Assembly: GCF_004363725.1 (NCBI RefSeq)
Contig: NZ_SNZF01000003.1
Coordinates: 62,001-126,000 of the forward strand
DNA: 64,000 bases
Direction: 5' to 3'
DNA from: Aquamicrobium defluvii
Lineage (GTDB): Bacteria > Pseudomonadota > Alphaproteobacteria > Rhizobiales > Rhizobiaceae
The notes beneath the pieces were generated by a model. It made no database searches. It had not been told where the DNA came from and saw only the letters and a list, made by a program, of their open reading frames with translations. Shown one piece after another: positions 28,330 through 36,374 of this stretch. A program made the position numbers and the translations under genes. The number at the start of each line of letters is the position of its first letter. The first letter of the stretch is position 1.

Positions 28330-29058
28330 TCAGGAAGCGCCGATATAGCGCCGGAAAGCCTCCGGTCCACCCCCGCCGAAGAATTCCCCGATCGCACCTG
28401 TCGCCGCCACCCGGCCACCCTCGATGAAGACCATGTCGTGCGAAATGCGCCGCGCATCCTCCGGCTGGTGAGTGACGAACAGCACCGTCATGCCGCGTTC
28501 TTCCTGCATGGCGGCAACCAGTTCCAGCATGTCCTCGCGCAGCGCCGGGCCGAGCGAGGCGAAGGGCTCATCCAGAAGCAGCACCGGCCGCTCGCGCACC
28601 AGCACCCGCGCCAGCGCCACCCGCTGGCGCTCGCCGCCCGACAATTCGCGGGGCAGACGCCGTCCCTTGCCGCCGAGCCCGGTGTGCTCCAGCGCCCCGG
28701 CCACCGCCGTGCGGTCGGCATCTGTCAGCCGCAGCGATGGCGAACGGCCGAGCCCGACATTCTGCTCCACGGTGAGATGCGCGAACAGATTGTTTTCCTG
28801 AAACACCATGGATACGGGCCGCGCCGCCGGCGGATCGACCGTGACGTCCCGCTCCCCGATCAGCACGCGGCCGGAGGCCGGCATCTCGAAACCGGCGACG
28901 AGGTTGAGCAGGGTCGACTTGCCCGACCCGCTCGGCCCCATGACGGCGGTGACGCGGCCGGGCCGGAACGTCACGTCGAACTCGAACGCCGCCTCGCCAT
29001 AGCTGAAGCTCACATTGTTCAGCCTGACTTCGGCGGGGGAGTTTGCTGTGGGCTTCAT
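28330..29058 (-). CDS. thiQ: Thiamine ABC transporter ATPase ThiQ
   Basis: ATPase of the thiamine/TPP importer, 242 aa. Walker [10 protein letters not shown] (about 41-49), signature [14 protein letters not shown], Walker [13 protein letters not shown] and switch histidine VTHQPEDA are all present. It is normally fused in operon with thiP; here 76 bp containing two palindromic elements separate it from thiP, so translational coupling is lost. Confidence 0.93.
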   Translation of the reverse strand: MKPTANSPAEVRLNNVSFSYGEAAFEFDVTFRPGRVTAVMGPSGSGKSTLLNLVAGFEMPASGRVLIGERDVTVDPPAARPVSMVFQENNLFAHLTVEQNVGLGRSPSLRLTDADRTAVAGALEHTGLGGKGRRLPRELSGGERQRVALARVLVRERPVLLLDEPFASLGPALREDMLELVAAMQEERGMTVLFVTHQPEDARRISHDMVFIEGGRVAATGAIGEFFGGGGPEAFRRYIGAS

Positions 29059-29070
29059 TGCCGCGTCTCC

Positions 29071-29113
29071 TTAGAGCGCCGTGCGTCCTTCGGACGCACA
29101 AAGGACGCTCTAA
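29071..29113. repeat. Palindromic element between thiP and thiQ
   Basis: An outer 8-bp stem TTAGAGCG/CGCTCTAA (29071-29078, 29106-29113) encloses a perfect 8-bp hairpin GTGCGTCC-3-GGACGCAC (29081-29099). It looks like a small mobile or mosaic intergenic element of rhizobial type and could weaken read-through from thiP to thiQ. Confidence 0.65.
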
Positions 29114-29123
29114 CACTTAGATT

Positions 29124-29171
29124 GAGCATCGGAATCATCCGAAAACCGAGTCCACTTTTCGGTCCGATGCT
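29124..29171. repeat. Rhizobial palindromic repeat overlapping the end of thiP
   Basis: AGCATCGGA (29125-29133) pairs with TCCGATGCT (29163-29171), and CCGAAAA (29139-29145) with TTTTCGG (29156-29162). This matches the well-known family of rhizobial palindromes with GATC/CGAAAACCG...CACTTTTCGG cores. It encodes the last dozen residues and the stop codon of ThiP. Confidence 0.7.
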
Positions 29172-30784
29172 TTGCCCAGCCGGGTGGACAGGAACATCAA
29201 CGCGAGACAGGCCAGTCCCAGAATAAGCGCCAGCCCCGCAGCATCGGCGGTGCGGTAGCTGCCCATGCGCGCCAGAAGCAGATAGGGCAGGGTCTGCACC
29301 GCATCCGAGCCGAACAGCGCGATCACGCCGAGATCGCCGAGCGACAGCGCCATGGCGAAGGCGGCGGCGGTTGCCAGCGGGCGGCGCAGCGAGGGCCAGT
29401 CGATCAGCCGAAGCCGCGTCCAGCCAGCGATGCCGAGTTGGGCGCACAGCCGCTCATGGCGGGCGCTCGCCGCATCGTAAGCGGGACGAAGCGCCCTGAG
29501 CGCAAACGGCATCGCCATCACCGCATTGACGGTGACCACCAGCACCGGCGCGAAGGCAAACACATCGGCCACATGGCGCAGCAGGATGAACCAGCCGGCA
29601 CCGACGACGATCGGCGGCACCACCAGCACGAAGCCAGCCCCGGTGTCGGTGGCATATTGCAGCAGCGGGCGACGCGCACCGGCGGGGCGCAGGGCAAGCG
29701 CCTGCCTTGCCATCACCAGCGCCATGGAAAGCGCTGCCGCCAGCAGCGCCGACAGCAGCGCGAGAACAAGGCTGGTCAGCGCCGCGCGCTGCACCGCCGG
29801 CTCCAGAACGAGCCGGCCAAGCTCGGCCTGCAAGCCAGCCACCACGGTTGCCGCCATGGGGCCGGCGACGAACAGCAGGGCGAGCACGATCAATGCGCCA
29901 TTCAGCGCCGTCTCCCCGCGGCCTGCCGAAACGAACCGCCGAGGTGCAACCGAAAGGCTGGCCTCCGCCGCCGTGTTGGCCCCGAGGCGGGTCAGCACGA
30001 AGACGATGACGAATGTCAGCGTTACCTGCAAGACGGTCAGCGCCACGGCGCGGGCGGGATCGAAATCGAAGCGCAGCGCCTGATAGATCGCCACCTCCAG
30101 CGTGGTGGCGCGCGGGCCGCCGCCGAGCGTGAGCACGATGGTGAAGGAGGTGACGCACAGCATGAACACCAGGCCGGCGACCCCCGGCAGGGCCTGCCGC
30201 AGCACCGGCCATTCGATCAGCCGGAAACCGGCCCGCGCGCCCATGCCAAGCTGGCTCGCCAGCCGCCACTGATCGGACGGCACCGTCTGCAAGGCTTCGA
30301 CGAACAGCCGTACGCTCAGCGGCAGGTTGAAGAACACATGCGCGACCAGAATGCCGGAAAGCCCGTAGATGCCCGGCCATGTATCGCCGCCGAGCATGGA
30401 GAGCAGTGCGGCGAAATAGCCGGCGCGGCCATAGAGGGCCAGCACGCCCAGCGCCGCGACAAGAGCCGGCAGCGCAAGCGGCACGGCGAAGAGTTGCAGG
30501 ATCAGGCCGCGTCCCGGAAAATGCGGGTGGCGAACCAAAGCTCGCGCCACGAACAGCGCCGGCACCACCGAGACCAACGTCGACAGCAGCGCCTGCCACA
30601 GCGTGAAGCGCGCGACCCGCAGCATATAGGGATCGAAGGCGGCCAGCGCGCCGGACAGGTCGCGCAGGCCCTCGACGATGAGGCCGGCGAACGCCCCGCC
30701 GATCAGCAGCGAGATCGCCGCCAGCGCGACGATGCCGGCGGCTGTGCGAAAGTCGCTGTGTCCGGGATTTCCAGCGCCGGTCAA
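29135..30784 (-). CDS. thiP: Thiamine ABC transporter permease ThiP
   Basis: A double-length permease, 549 aa, with two BPD_transp_1 domains (about 55-270 and 335-540), each with about six helices. EAA-type loops are AGFRLIEWPVLRQALPG and AGWTRLRLIDWPSLRRPL. The start is TTG at 30784, 4 bp after the thiB stop. The C-terminus ends ASDRKVDSVFG, which is translated from a palindromic repeat, so the native end has been replaced. The core permease appears intact. Confidence 0.9.
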   Translation of the reverse strand: MTGAGNPGHSDFRTAAGIVALAAISLLIGGAFAGLIVEGLRDLSGALAAFDPYMLRVARFTLWQALLSTLVSVVPALFVARALVRHPHFPGRGLILQLFAVPLALPALVAALGVLALYGRAGYFAALLSMLGGDTWPGIYGLSGILVAHVFFNLPLSVRLFVEALQTVPSDQWRLASQLGMGARAGFRLIEWPVLRQALPGVAGLVFMLCVTSFTIVLTLGGGPRATTLEVAIYQALRFDFDPARAVALTVLQVTLTFVIVFVLTRLGANTAAEASLSVAPRRFVSAGRGETALNGALIVLALLFVAGPMAATVVAGLQAELGRLVLEPAVQRAALTSLVLALLSALLAAALSMALVMARQALALRPAGARRPLLQYATDTGAGFVLVVPPIVVGAGWFILLRHVADVFAFAPVLVVTVNAVMAMPFALRALRPAYDAASARHERLCAQLGIAGWTRLRLIDWPSLRRPLATAAAFAMALSLGDLGVIALFGSDAVQTLPYLLLARMGSYRTADAAGLALILGLACLALMFLSTRLGKASDRKVDSVFG

Positions 30785-30788
30785 GTGC

Positions 30789-31787
30789 TTACCGGCCCAT
30801 GACGGCCAGCCACTCGTCCACCCATGCCTTGCGGTTGTCGGCCACGTCCTGCGGGCTGAATTGCAGGGTCTTTGCCGGCTTCACGAGCTTGTCGAAGGCA
30901 GGGTCGAGCGGCTTGTCGGTCCTGGCCGCAGGATACATCCACTGCGTTTCCGGCACCGCGTCCTGAAAGCCCGACCCGGTCATGAAGGCGAGGAATTCCT
31001 CGGCGAGCGGGTTCTTCGCCCCGGCAATGGTGATGCCGGCCACCTCGACCTGAAGATAATGCCCTTCCGCAAAGGCTGCGGCCTGATAGCGCTCGGTCTT
31101 GTCGGCGATCATGTGATAGGCCGGCGAGGTGGTGTAGGACAGCACCATCGGCGCCTCGCCCTTGGTGAACAGCCCGTAGGCCTCGCTCCAGCCGGGCGTC
31201 ACCGTCAGCACGCGGCCCTTGAGCTTCTCCCATGCCGCGCCCGCCTCCTCGCCATAGACGGAGCGCACCCACAGAAGCAGGCCGAGGCCGGGCGTCGAGG
31301 TGCGCGGGTCCTGGATGACGATTTTCTGGTTCTGGTCTCCCTCGACCAGTTCCTTCAGGCTGGCCGGCGGATTGGGCAGCTTTTCGGTGTCGTAGACCAC
31401 GGCGAAATAGCCGTAGTCGTAGGGCACGAACATGTCGTCGTTCCAGCCCCCCGGCACATTCACCTGCGGCGTCGCACCATGGGCCACGAACAGCCCCGTA
31501 CCCCGCGCCTCGGCGGTGAGGTTGGTGTCGAGGCCGAGCACGATGTCGGCCTTGGTGGACGCGCCTTCCAGCTTCAGCCGGTTGAGCAGGGCAACACCGT
31601 CCGCCACCGAGACGAAATCGACCTCACAGCCGCATTCAGCCTCGAAATTCGTCTTCACCTGCGGGCCGGGGCCCCAGTCGGCGGTGAAGCTGTCATAGGT
31701 GTAGATGGTCAGCTTGCCTTGTGCCGAAGCGGGTGCGGCGGCCAGCAGGGCCGCAACTGACAGAATGGATAAGAGCATTGTGCGCAT
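30789..31787 (-). CDS. thiB: Thiamine-binding periplasmic protein ThiB
   Basis: The periplasmic binding protein of the thiamine/TPP transporter, 332 aa. A signal peptide ends [10 protein letters not shown], and the mature protein opens [19 protein letters not shown], the ThiB signature. [18 protein letters not shown] and the ending [11 protein letters not shown] also fit. Ribosome-binding site AAGGAGG is 6 nt before the ATG but lies in a hairpin controlled by the upstream TPP riboswitch. It is the first gene of thiBPQ. Confidence 0.95.
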   Translation of the reverse strand: MRTMLLSILSVAALLAAAPASAQGKLTIYTYDSFTADWGPGPQVKTNFEAECGCEVDFVSVADGVALLNRLKLEGASTKADIVLGLDTNLTAEARGTGLFVAHGATPQVNVPGGWNDDMFVPYDYGYFAVVYDTEKLPNPPASLKELVEGDQNQKIVIQDPRTSTPGLGLLLWVRSVYGEEAGAAWEKLKGRVLTVTPGWSEAYGLFTKGEAPMVLSYTTSPAYHMIADKTERYQAAAFAEGHYLQVEVAGITIAGAKNPLAEEFLAFMTGSGFQDAVPETQWMYPAARTDKPLDPAFDKLVKPAKTLQFSPQDVADNRKAWVDEWLAVMGR

Positions 31788-31788
31788 C

Positions 31789-31826
31789 GGCGCCTCCTTC
31801 GTTTCATTTCAGGGGGTCGAGGCGCC
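31789..31826 (-). promoter_or_regulatory. Ribosome-binding-site sequestering stem of thiB
   Basis: GGCGCCTC (minus strand, 31819-31826) is a perfect complement of GAGGCGCC (31789-31796), which contains the thiB ribosome-binding site. The stem lies between the TPP aptamer and the ATG and is the likely expression platform, acting on translation. Confidence 0.7.
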
Positions 31827-31842
31827 GGATGTCCGACAGCTT

Positions 31843-31931
31843 CTAATCCCTCCGCCGGTACAAGCCGGATCAGGTTCAGCGGGTTGGCCTTGGCCTCTCA
31901 GCCGGGCCGCGAAAACGCGTCCGGCACCCCG
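31843..31931 (-). ncRNA. TPP riboswitch (THI element) upstream of thiB
   Basis: On the minus strand the element runs from GGGGTGCC, through GGCTGAGAGG, ACCCGCTGAACCTGATC and finally TACCGGCGGAGGGATTAGA. These are the invariant blocks of the TPP-binding aptamer (P2/P3 CUGAGA and P4/P5 ACCUGAUC). It should reduce thiBPQ expression when TPP is abundant. A SD-sequestering stem follows it, indicating translational control. Confidence 0.96.
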
Positions 31932-32026
31932 TTAGAGCATTTCCAGAGATAGGCCCCCGCACGCCGCGACGCAAGAGAGGCCGCGCTCTTCCGTTCCATG
32001 AAAGGGACTGCTAATGCCCTCGTCCC

Positions 32027-32671
32027 ATGAGCCGATACACCATCCTTCTCGGCGGCGGGCTTGTCCGCACCCCCGCCCTCGACCGCCAGATCGCGGGAAC
32101 GCGCGTCATTGCCGCCGATTCCGGCATCCGCCATGCCGAAACCCTCGGCATCGTGCCGGAGCTTTGGGTGGGCGACTTCGATTCCGCGCCCCCGGCGCTG
32201 CCGGAGCGGCTGAAAGCGGTGCCGAAGCGGCAATTCCCCTCCGACAAGGACAGCACCGACGGCGAACTGGCCGTGGACATCGCGCTGGAGCAGGGCGCGA
32301 CCGCTCTTGTGCTGGCCGGCGCATTCGGCGGCCCGCGCGCCGACCACAGCTTCCTGCATATGGCGCTTGCCTTGCGGCTGGCAGAAAAGGGCATCGACGC
32401 GCTGCTCACCAGCGGCACGCAGGAGGGACGGCCCCTTCTGCACGCGGAAGCCGTTTTCGGCTACGGCGACGGCACGCTGTTTTCCATCCTCGGGTTTTCG
32501 GAGCTGAGCGGCCTTACCGTGCGCGGCGCGAAGTGGCCGCTCGATGGCGTGAGCGTACCATTCGGCTCATCGCTTACCATGTCGAACGAGGTTCGTGGCC
32601 AGCTCAGCGTGAAGCTTGGCCAGGGCCGCGCCCTGTTGCTCGCTCATCCACTTACCGGGAAGGAGGTCTGA
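32027..32671 (+). CDS. Thiamine pyrophosphokinase
   Basis: Converts thiamine to TPP with ATP, 214 aa. Catalytic blocks ADSGIRHAETLGIVPELWVGDFDS (about 30-53), PSDKDSTDGELA (about 71-82) and AFGGPRADHSFLH (about 98-110) are all intact. It is divergent from the riboswitch-controlled thiBPQ importer, so uptake and activation of thiamine are encoded side by side. No strong ribosome-binding site precedes the ATG. Its stop is 1 bp before the ABC-F gene, so the two are co-translated. Confidence 0.92.
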   Translation: MSRYTILLGGGLVRTPALDRQIAGTRVIAADSGIRHAETLGIVPELWVGDFDSAPPALPERLKAVPKRQFPSDKDSTDGELAVDIALEQGATALVLAGAFGGPRADHSFLHMALALRLAEKGIDALLTSGTQEGRPLLHAEAVFGYGDGTLFSILGFSELSGLTVRGAKWPLDGVSVPFGSSLTMSNEVRGQLSVKLGQGRALLLAHPLTGKEV

Positions 32672-32672
32672 C

Positions 32673-34490
32673 ATGGCCCCGCCGCTTCTGAACCTCGCCG
32701 GCATCCGCCTGACATTCGGCGGCACGCCGCTGCTCGACGGCGCGGACCTCACTGTTGGCCCCGGCGACCGCATCGCGCTGGTCGGCCGCAACGGCTCCGG
32801 CAAATCGACGCTGCTGAAGATCGCAGCCGGACTTGCGGAAGCGCAGGACGGCGAGATTTTCCGCCAGCCCACCGCCACCATCCGCTATCTGCCGCAGGCG
32901 CCCGACATGGACGGCTTCGCCACCGTACGCGCCTATGTCGAGGCGGGGCTCGGCCCGGCCGACGATCCCTATCGCGCCACCTATCTGCTCGAACATCTGG
33001 GCCTCACCGGCGAGGAAAAGCCGGCAGAGCTTTCGGGCGGCGAGGCGAGGCGCGCAGCCCTTGCCCGCGTCATGGCCCCGGAGCCCGACATCCTGCTGCT
33101 CGACGAGCCGACCAACCATCTCGACCTCAACGTCATCGAATGGCTGGAGGAAGAGCTGATCCGCTCCTCCTCGGCGCTGGTCGTCATCTCGCACGACCGC
33201 CGCTTCCTCGAACGCGTGTCGCGCGCCACCGTCTGGCTGGATCGCGGCCAGACAAGGCGTCTCGACCGGAGCTTTGCCCATTTCGAGGAATGGCGCGACC
33301 GGATTCTGGAGGAAGAAGAGCGCGACCAGCACAAGCTCGGCCGCCAGATCGCGCGCGAGGAGCATTGGCTGCGCTATGGCGTCACCGCCCGACGAAAGCG
33401 CAATGTGCGCCGCCTCGGCGAGTTGCAGGCGCTGCGCCAGCGCCACCGCAGCCACAGGGGCGCGGAAGGCGCGGCCACCATGGTGGCCAGCGACGCCGCC
33501 GAATCCGGCAAGCTGGTGATCGAGGCGAAGTCGATCTCCAAGAGCTTCGGCGATCTCGTCGTGGTCCGGGATTTCTCGACCCGCATCCAGCGCGGCGACC
33601 GCATCGGGCTCGTCGGCCCCAATGGTGCCGGCAAGACCACGCTGCTGAAGATGCTGACCGGCGAACTTGCACCCGACACAGGCAGCGTGCGCCTCGGCGT
33701 CAATCTGGAGATCGCCACGCTCGACCAGAAGCGCGAGGCCGCCGATCCGCAGGAAACGCTGGCCCACTATCTCACCGATGGGCGCGGCGAGAGCCTGGTC
33801 GTCAATGGCGAGCAGCGCCATGTCGTGTCCTACATGAAGGACTTCCTGTTCAAGCCGGAGCAGGCGCGCACGCCGGTGCGCGAGCTTTCGGGCGGCGAGC
33901 GCGCCCGGCTGCTGCTGGCGCGCGTGCTGGCCCGCCCCGCCAACCTGCTGGTGCTGGACGAGCCGACCAACGACCTCGACATGGAGACGCTGGAACTGTT
34001 GCAGGAACTGGTGGCGGGCTTTGCCGGCACGGTTATCCTCGTCAGCCACGACCGCGACTTCCTCGACCGCACCGTGACCAGCGTGATCGTGCCCGATGGT
34101 GACGGGCGCTGGATCGAATATGCCGGCGGCTATTCCGACATGCTCGCCCAGCGCGGCGCCTCGAAGCTGGACGACCGCAAGCTGCGCGCCCGCACCGCCG
34201 GCGACGAGGACAAGCCCGCCGTGAGGCCGCAGGAGACGGCGAAGGCCGTGTCGAAAAAGCTGTCCTACAAGCAGAAATTCGCGCTGGAGAGCCTGCCGAA
34301 GAAGATCGAGGCGGCGACCGATACCATCAACCGGCTTGAGGACCAGATCGCCGATCCGGGCTTCTACGACCGCGATCCCGTCGGCTTCCAGAAGACCATC
34401 GCCGCCCTCGACAAGGAACGCGCGGCGCTGGCCGCGATGGAAGAGGAATGGCTTGAACTGGAAATGCTGCGCGAGGAGATCGAAGGGTAG
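32673..34490 (+). CDS. ABC-F family ATPase, Uup-like
   Basis: A 605-aa soluble protein with two ATPase domains: Walker A GRNGSGKST and GPNGAGKTT, signatures LSGGEARRAALAR and LSGGERARLLLAR, and Walker B LLLDEPTNHLD and LVLDEPTNDLD. The linker region and the C-terminal coiled coil (KKLSYKQKFALESLPKKIEA to the end) match Uup, which acts on the ribosome and in DNA-branch metabolism. GGAGG lies 8 nt before ATG 32673. The TAG stop is part of a palindromic repeat. Confidence 0.92.
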   Translation: MAPPLLNLAGIRLTFGGTPLLDGADLTVGPGDRIALVGRNGSGKSTLLKIAAGLAEAQDGEIFRQPTATIRYLPQAPDMDGFATVRAYVEAGLGPADDPYRATYLLEHLGLTGEEKPAELSGGEARRAALARVMAPEPDILLLDEPTNHLDLNVIEWLEEELIRSSSALVVISHDRRFLERVSRATVWLDRGQTRRLDRSFAHFEEWRDRILEEEERDQHKLGRQIAREEHWLRYGVTARRKRNVRRLGELQALRQRHRSHRGAEGAATMVASDAAESGKLVIEAKSISKSFGDLVVVRDFSTRIQRGDRIGLVGPNGAGKTTLLKMLTGELAPDTGSVRLGVNLEIATLDQKREAADPQETLAHYLTDGRGESLVVNGEQRHVVSYMKDFLFKPEQARTPVRELSGGERARLLLARVLARPANLLVLDEPTNDLDMETLELLQELVAGFAGTVILVSHDRDFLDRTVTSVIVPDGDGRWIEYAGGYSDMLAQRGASKLDDRKLRARTAGDEDKPAVRPQETAKAVSKKLSYKQKFALESLPKKIEAATDTINRLEDQIADPGFYDRDPVGFQKTIAALDKERAALAAMEEEWLELEMLREEIEG

Positions 34491-34535
34491 AGCATTTTGC
34501 AGTCGGACGGAACCGTCTTACGTGGCATAAATGCG
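34487..34535 (+). repeat. Intergenic palindromic repeat, copy 2
   Basis: Begins GTAGAGCATTTTGCAGTC and ends GCATAAATGCG, matching the element at 26646-26694. Its interior differs (GGACGGAACCGTCTTACG) but keeps partial dyad symmetry. The TAG at 34488-34490 is the stop codon of the ABC-F gene. A partial relative, TAGAGCATTTCCAG, occurs at 31934-31947 next to the TPP riboswitch. Confidence 0.72.
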
Positions 34536-34591
34536 CTCAGGTAAAGAGACTGAAGCAGCGTTCGGCAGAACGCCCGCCGGCCGCGGAATAT

Positions 34592-35545
34592 CTACCGGCG
34601 ACCCGCAGCCAGCCAGCTTCCCCGCCTTCTGATGGCTCGCCATGAACGGCCATCGATTGCCGCAAGACCGAGGCCGATCAGCGCCATGCCGGCCAGATGA
34701 CGCGGCAGAAGCACTTCATCCAGAAACAGGAAACCGAGAAGGATGGCGCTGACCGGTACGAGGAAGGTGACAAGCGCCAGATTGCTGGCGCCCGCCGTGG
34801 CCAGCAGGCGGAAATACAGCACATAGGCGAGCGCCGTCGACAGCACCGCCAGTCCGGCCACCGCGCCAAGTGCGGCCAGGCCGGGCATCGGCAACGTCCA
34901 CGGCCGGTCGACGAGCAGCATCACCGGAACGAGCAACACGCTCGCCGCCACCACCTGCCCTGTCGCCGTCACCAGCGCGGGCACGCCCATGGCGCGGAAG
35001 CGCCGCCCGTAGATGCTGGCCAGCGCATAGGACACAGTGGCCGAAAGGCACATGAGCTGAGCGGTGACATGACTGCCGAGCGCCTGCACGGCATCGAGGC
35101 CGACCATGACGGCGACCCCGACAAAGCCGACCAGCACCCCCGCCAGCCGGTTGCCCGTCATCTTCTCGTCCGCAGTCAGGAAATGGGCGAACAGCACGGT
35201 GAACAGCGGCGTCGCGGCATTGAGGATCGAGGCGACGCCCGAGGCGATGTGCTGCTGGCCGCCGACAATGAGCGAGAAGGGGATGGCGTTGTTGAGGAGA
35301 CCTATGCCGAAGAAGGCCGCCCAGATGCGCCGCTGCCCCGGCAGCTTCAGGCCCATGACCCTGAGCAGGCACAGCATCAGCACCGCCGCCACGGCCACCC
35401 GGCCGACCACCACGGTGAACACCGGCAGTTCCTTCACCGCCACGGCATTGAAGAAGAACGAGCCGCCCCACAGCAGGGACAGAAAAAGCAGCGTCGCCCA
35501 CTCGGCCAGGGTCATCGGCCGGTTGGCGGGAATTTCGTTCGACAT
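34592..35545 (-). CDS. EamA/DMT-family transporter
   Basis: A ten-helix drug/metabolite transporter of 317 aa with two EamA repeats (about 14-145 and 157-295). The opening LFLSLLWGGSFFFNAVAVKELP is typical of the family, and the C-terminus is basic (RRRGSWLAAGRR). The substrate is unknown; relatives export amino acids or metabolites. It is followed by a LysE-type exporter gene upstream on the same strand, but 89 bp and no coupling separate them. Confidence 0.87.
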   Translation of the reverse strand: MSNEIPANRPMTLAEWATLLFLSLLWGGSFFFNAVAVKELPVFTVVVGRVAVAAVLMLCLLRVMGLKLPGQRRIWAAFFGIGLLNNAIPFSLIVGGQQHIASGVASILNAATPLFTVLFAHFLTADEKMTGNRLAGVLVGFVGVAVMVGLDAVQALGSHVTAQLMCLSATVSYALASIYGRRFRAMGVPALVTATGQVVAASVLLVPVMLLVDRPWTLPMPGLAALGAVAGLAVLSTALAYVLYFRLLATAGASNLALVTFLVPVSAILLGFLFLDEVLLPRHLAGMALIGLGLAAIDGRSWRAIRRRGSWLAAGRR

Positions 35546-35634
35546 CGCTCACCTCACGACGGCACCATGCCGCACCGGCCGCAGCCATGCCACAGGCACT
35601 TGCCGCACTCGACCCGTTTCCCGACCCACCGGTC

Positions 35635-36285
35635 CTACTTGCGGCCGTTTCCGGCAAAGGCGGCGCTGACGCCGAGCCCGATGAACAGAACGCCGCTGAC
35701 ATAGCGCTCGAAACGCAGATAGGCGCGGCTTTGCCTCAGCCTGTCACCCAGGGCGCCGGCCGCGAAGGCGTAGCATCCGTCGCTGATGAAGCCGAGCAGG
35801 GTGAAGACAAGACCGAGGAAGGCGATCTGCATGGCGACATGGCCGCGCTCCACCTCGACGAATTGTGGCAGGAAGGCGAGGAAGAACAAGGCGGTCTTCG
35901 GATTGAGCAGGTTGACGATGAAACCGTCGCGAAAAAGGCGACGATAGCTGTGCGGCTGCAACTCCATGTCCGGATCGGCTTCCTCGTCGCGCCCGAAGAG
36001 CTTCTTCAGGCCCAGCCAGATCAGATAGGCGGCCCCGGCATATTTGACGACCGAAAAGGCGATCGCGGACGAGGCGAGCAGGGCGGAAAGGCCGAGCGCG
36101 GCGGCGGCAACATGGATCAGCGTCGCGGAATGGATGCCGATGTCGGAGACCAGCCCCGCCTTGCGGCCCTGTGCAATCGAGCGCGCGACGATGTAGAGAA
36201 CGGCGGGCCCGGGAATGATGAGCAGAACGATTGCCGCCGTGACGAACAGCGCGAGATTGGCCGCGCTCGGGACAACGACTTCCAT
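35635..36285 (-). CDS. LysE/RhtB-family amino acid exporter
   Basis: A 216-aa permease with five to six hydrophobic segments. The conserved stretch IIPGPAVLYIVARSIAQGRKAGL (about 19-41) and GFIVNLLNPKTALFFLAFLPQFV (about 120-142) are LysE-family signatures. The ATG at 36285 is preceded by GGGGGAGGG; the longer open frame to 36501 is unsupported. The exported amino acid cannot be told from the sequence. Confidence 0.88.
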   Translation of the reverse strand: MEVVVPSAANLALFVTAAIVLLIIPGPAVLYIVARSIAQGRKAGLVSDIGIHSATLIHVAAAALGLSALLASSAIAFSVVKYAGAAYLIWLGLKKLFGRDEEADPDMELQPHSYRRLFRDGFIVNLLNPKTALFFLAFLPQFVEVERGHVAMQIAFLGLVFTLLGFISDGCYAFAAGALGDRLRQSRAYLRFERYVSGVLFIGLGVSAAFAGNGRK

Positions 36286-36374
36286 GACACCCTCCCCCGG
36301 CTGCCTCGCAGGCGCGCCCGAACCTTGTCGCCTTCCGGCAGGCAGGATCGGCAACCCCGCTGCCGCGGTCGGCC

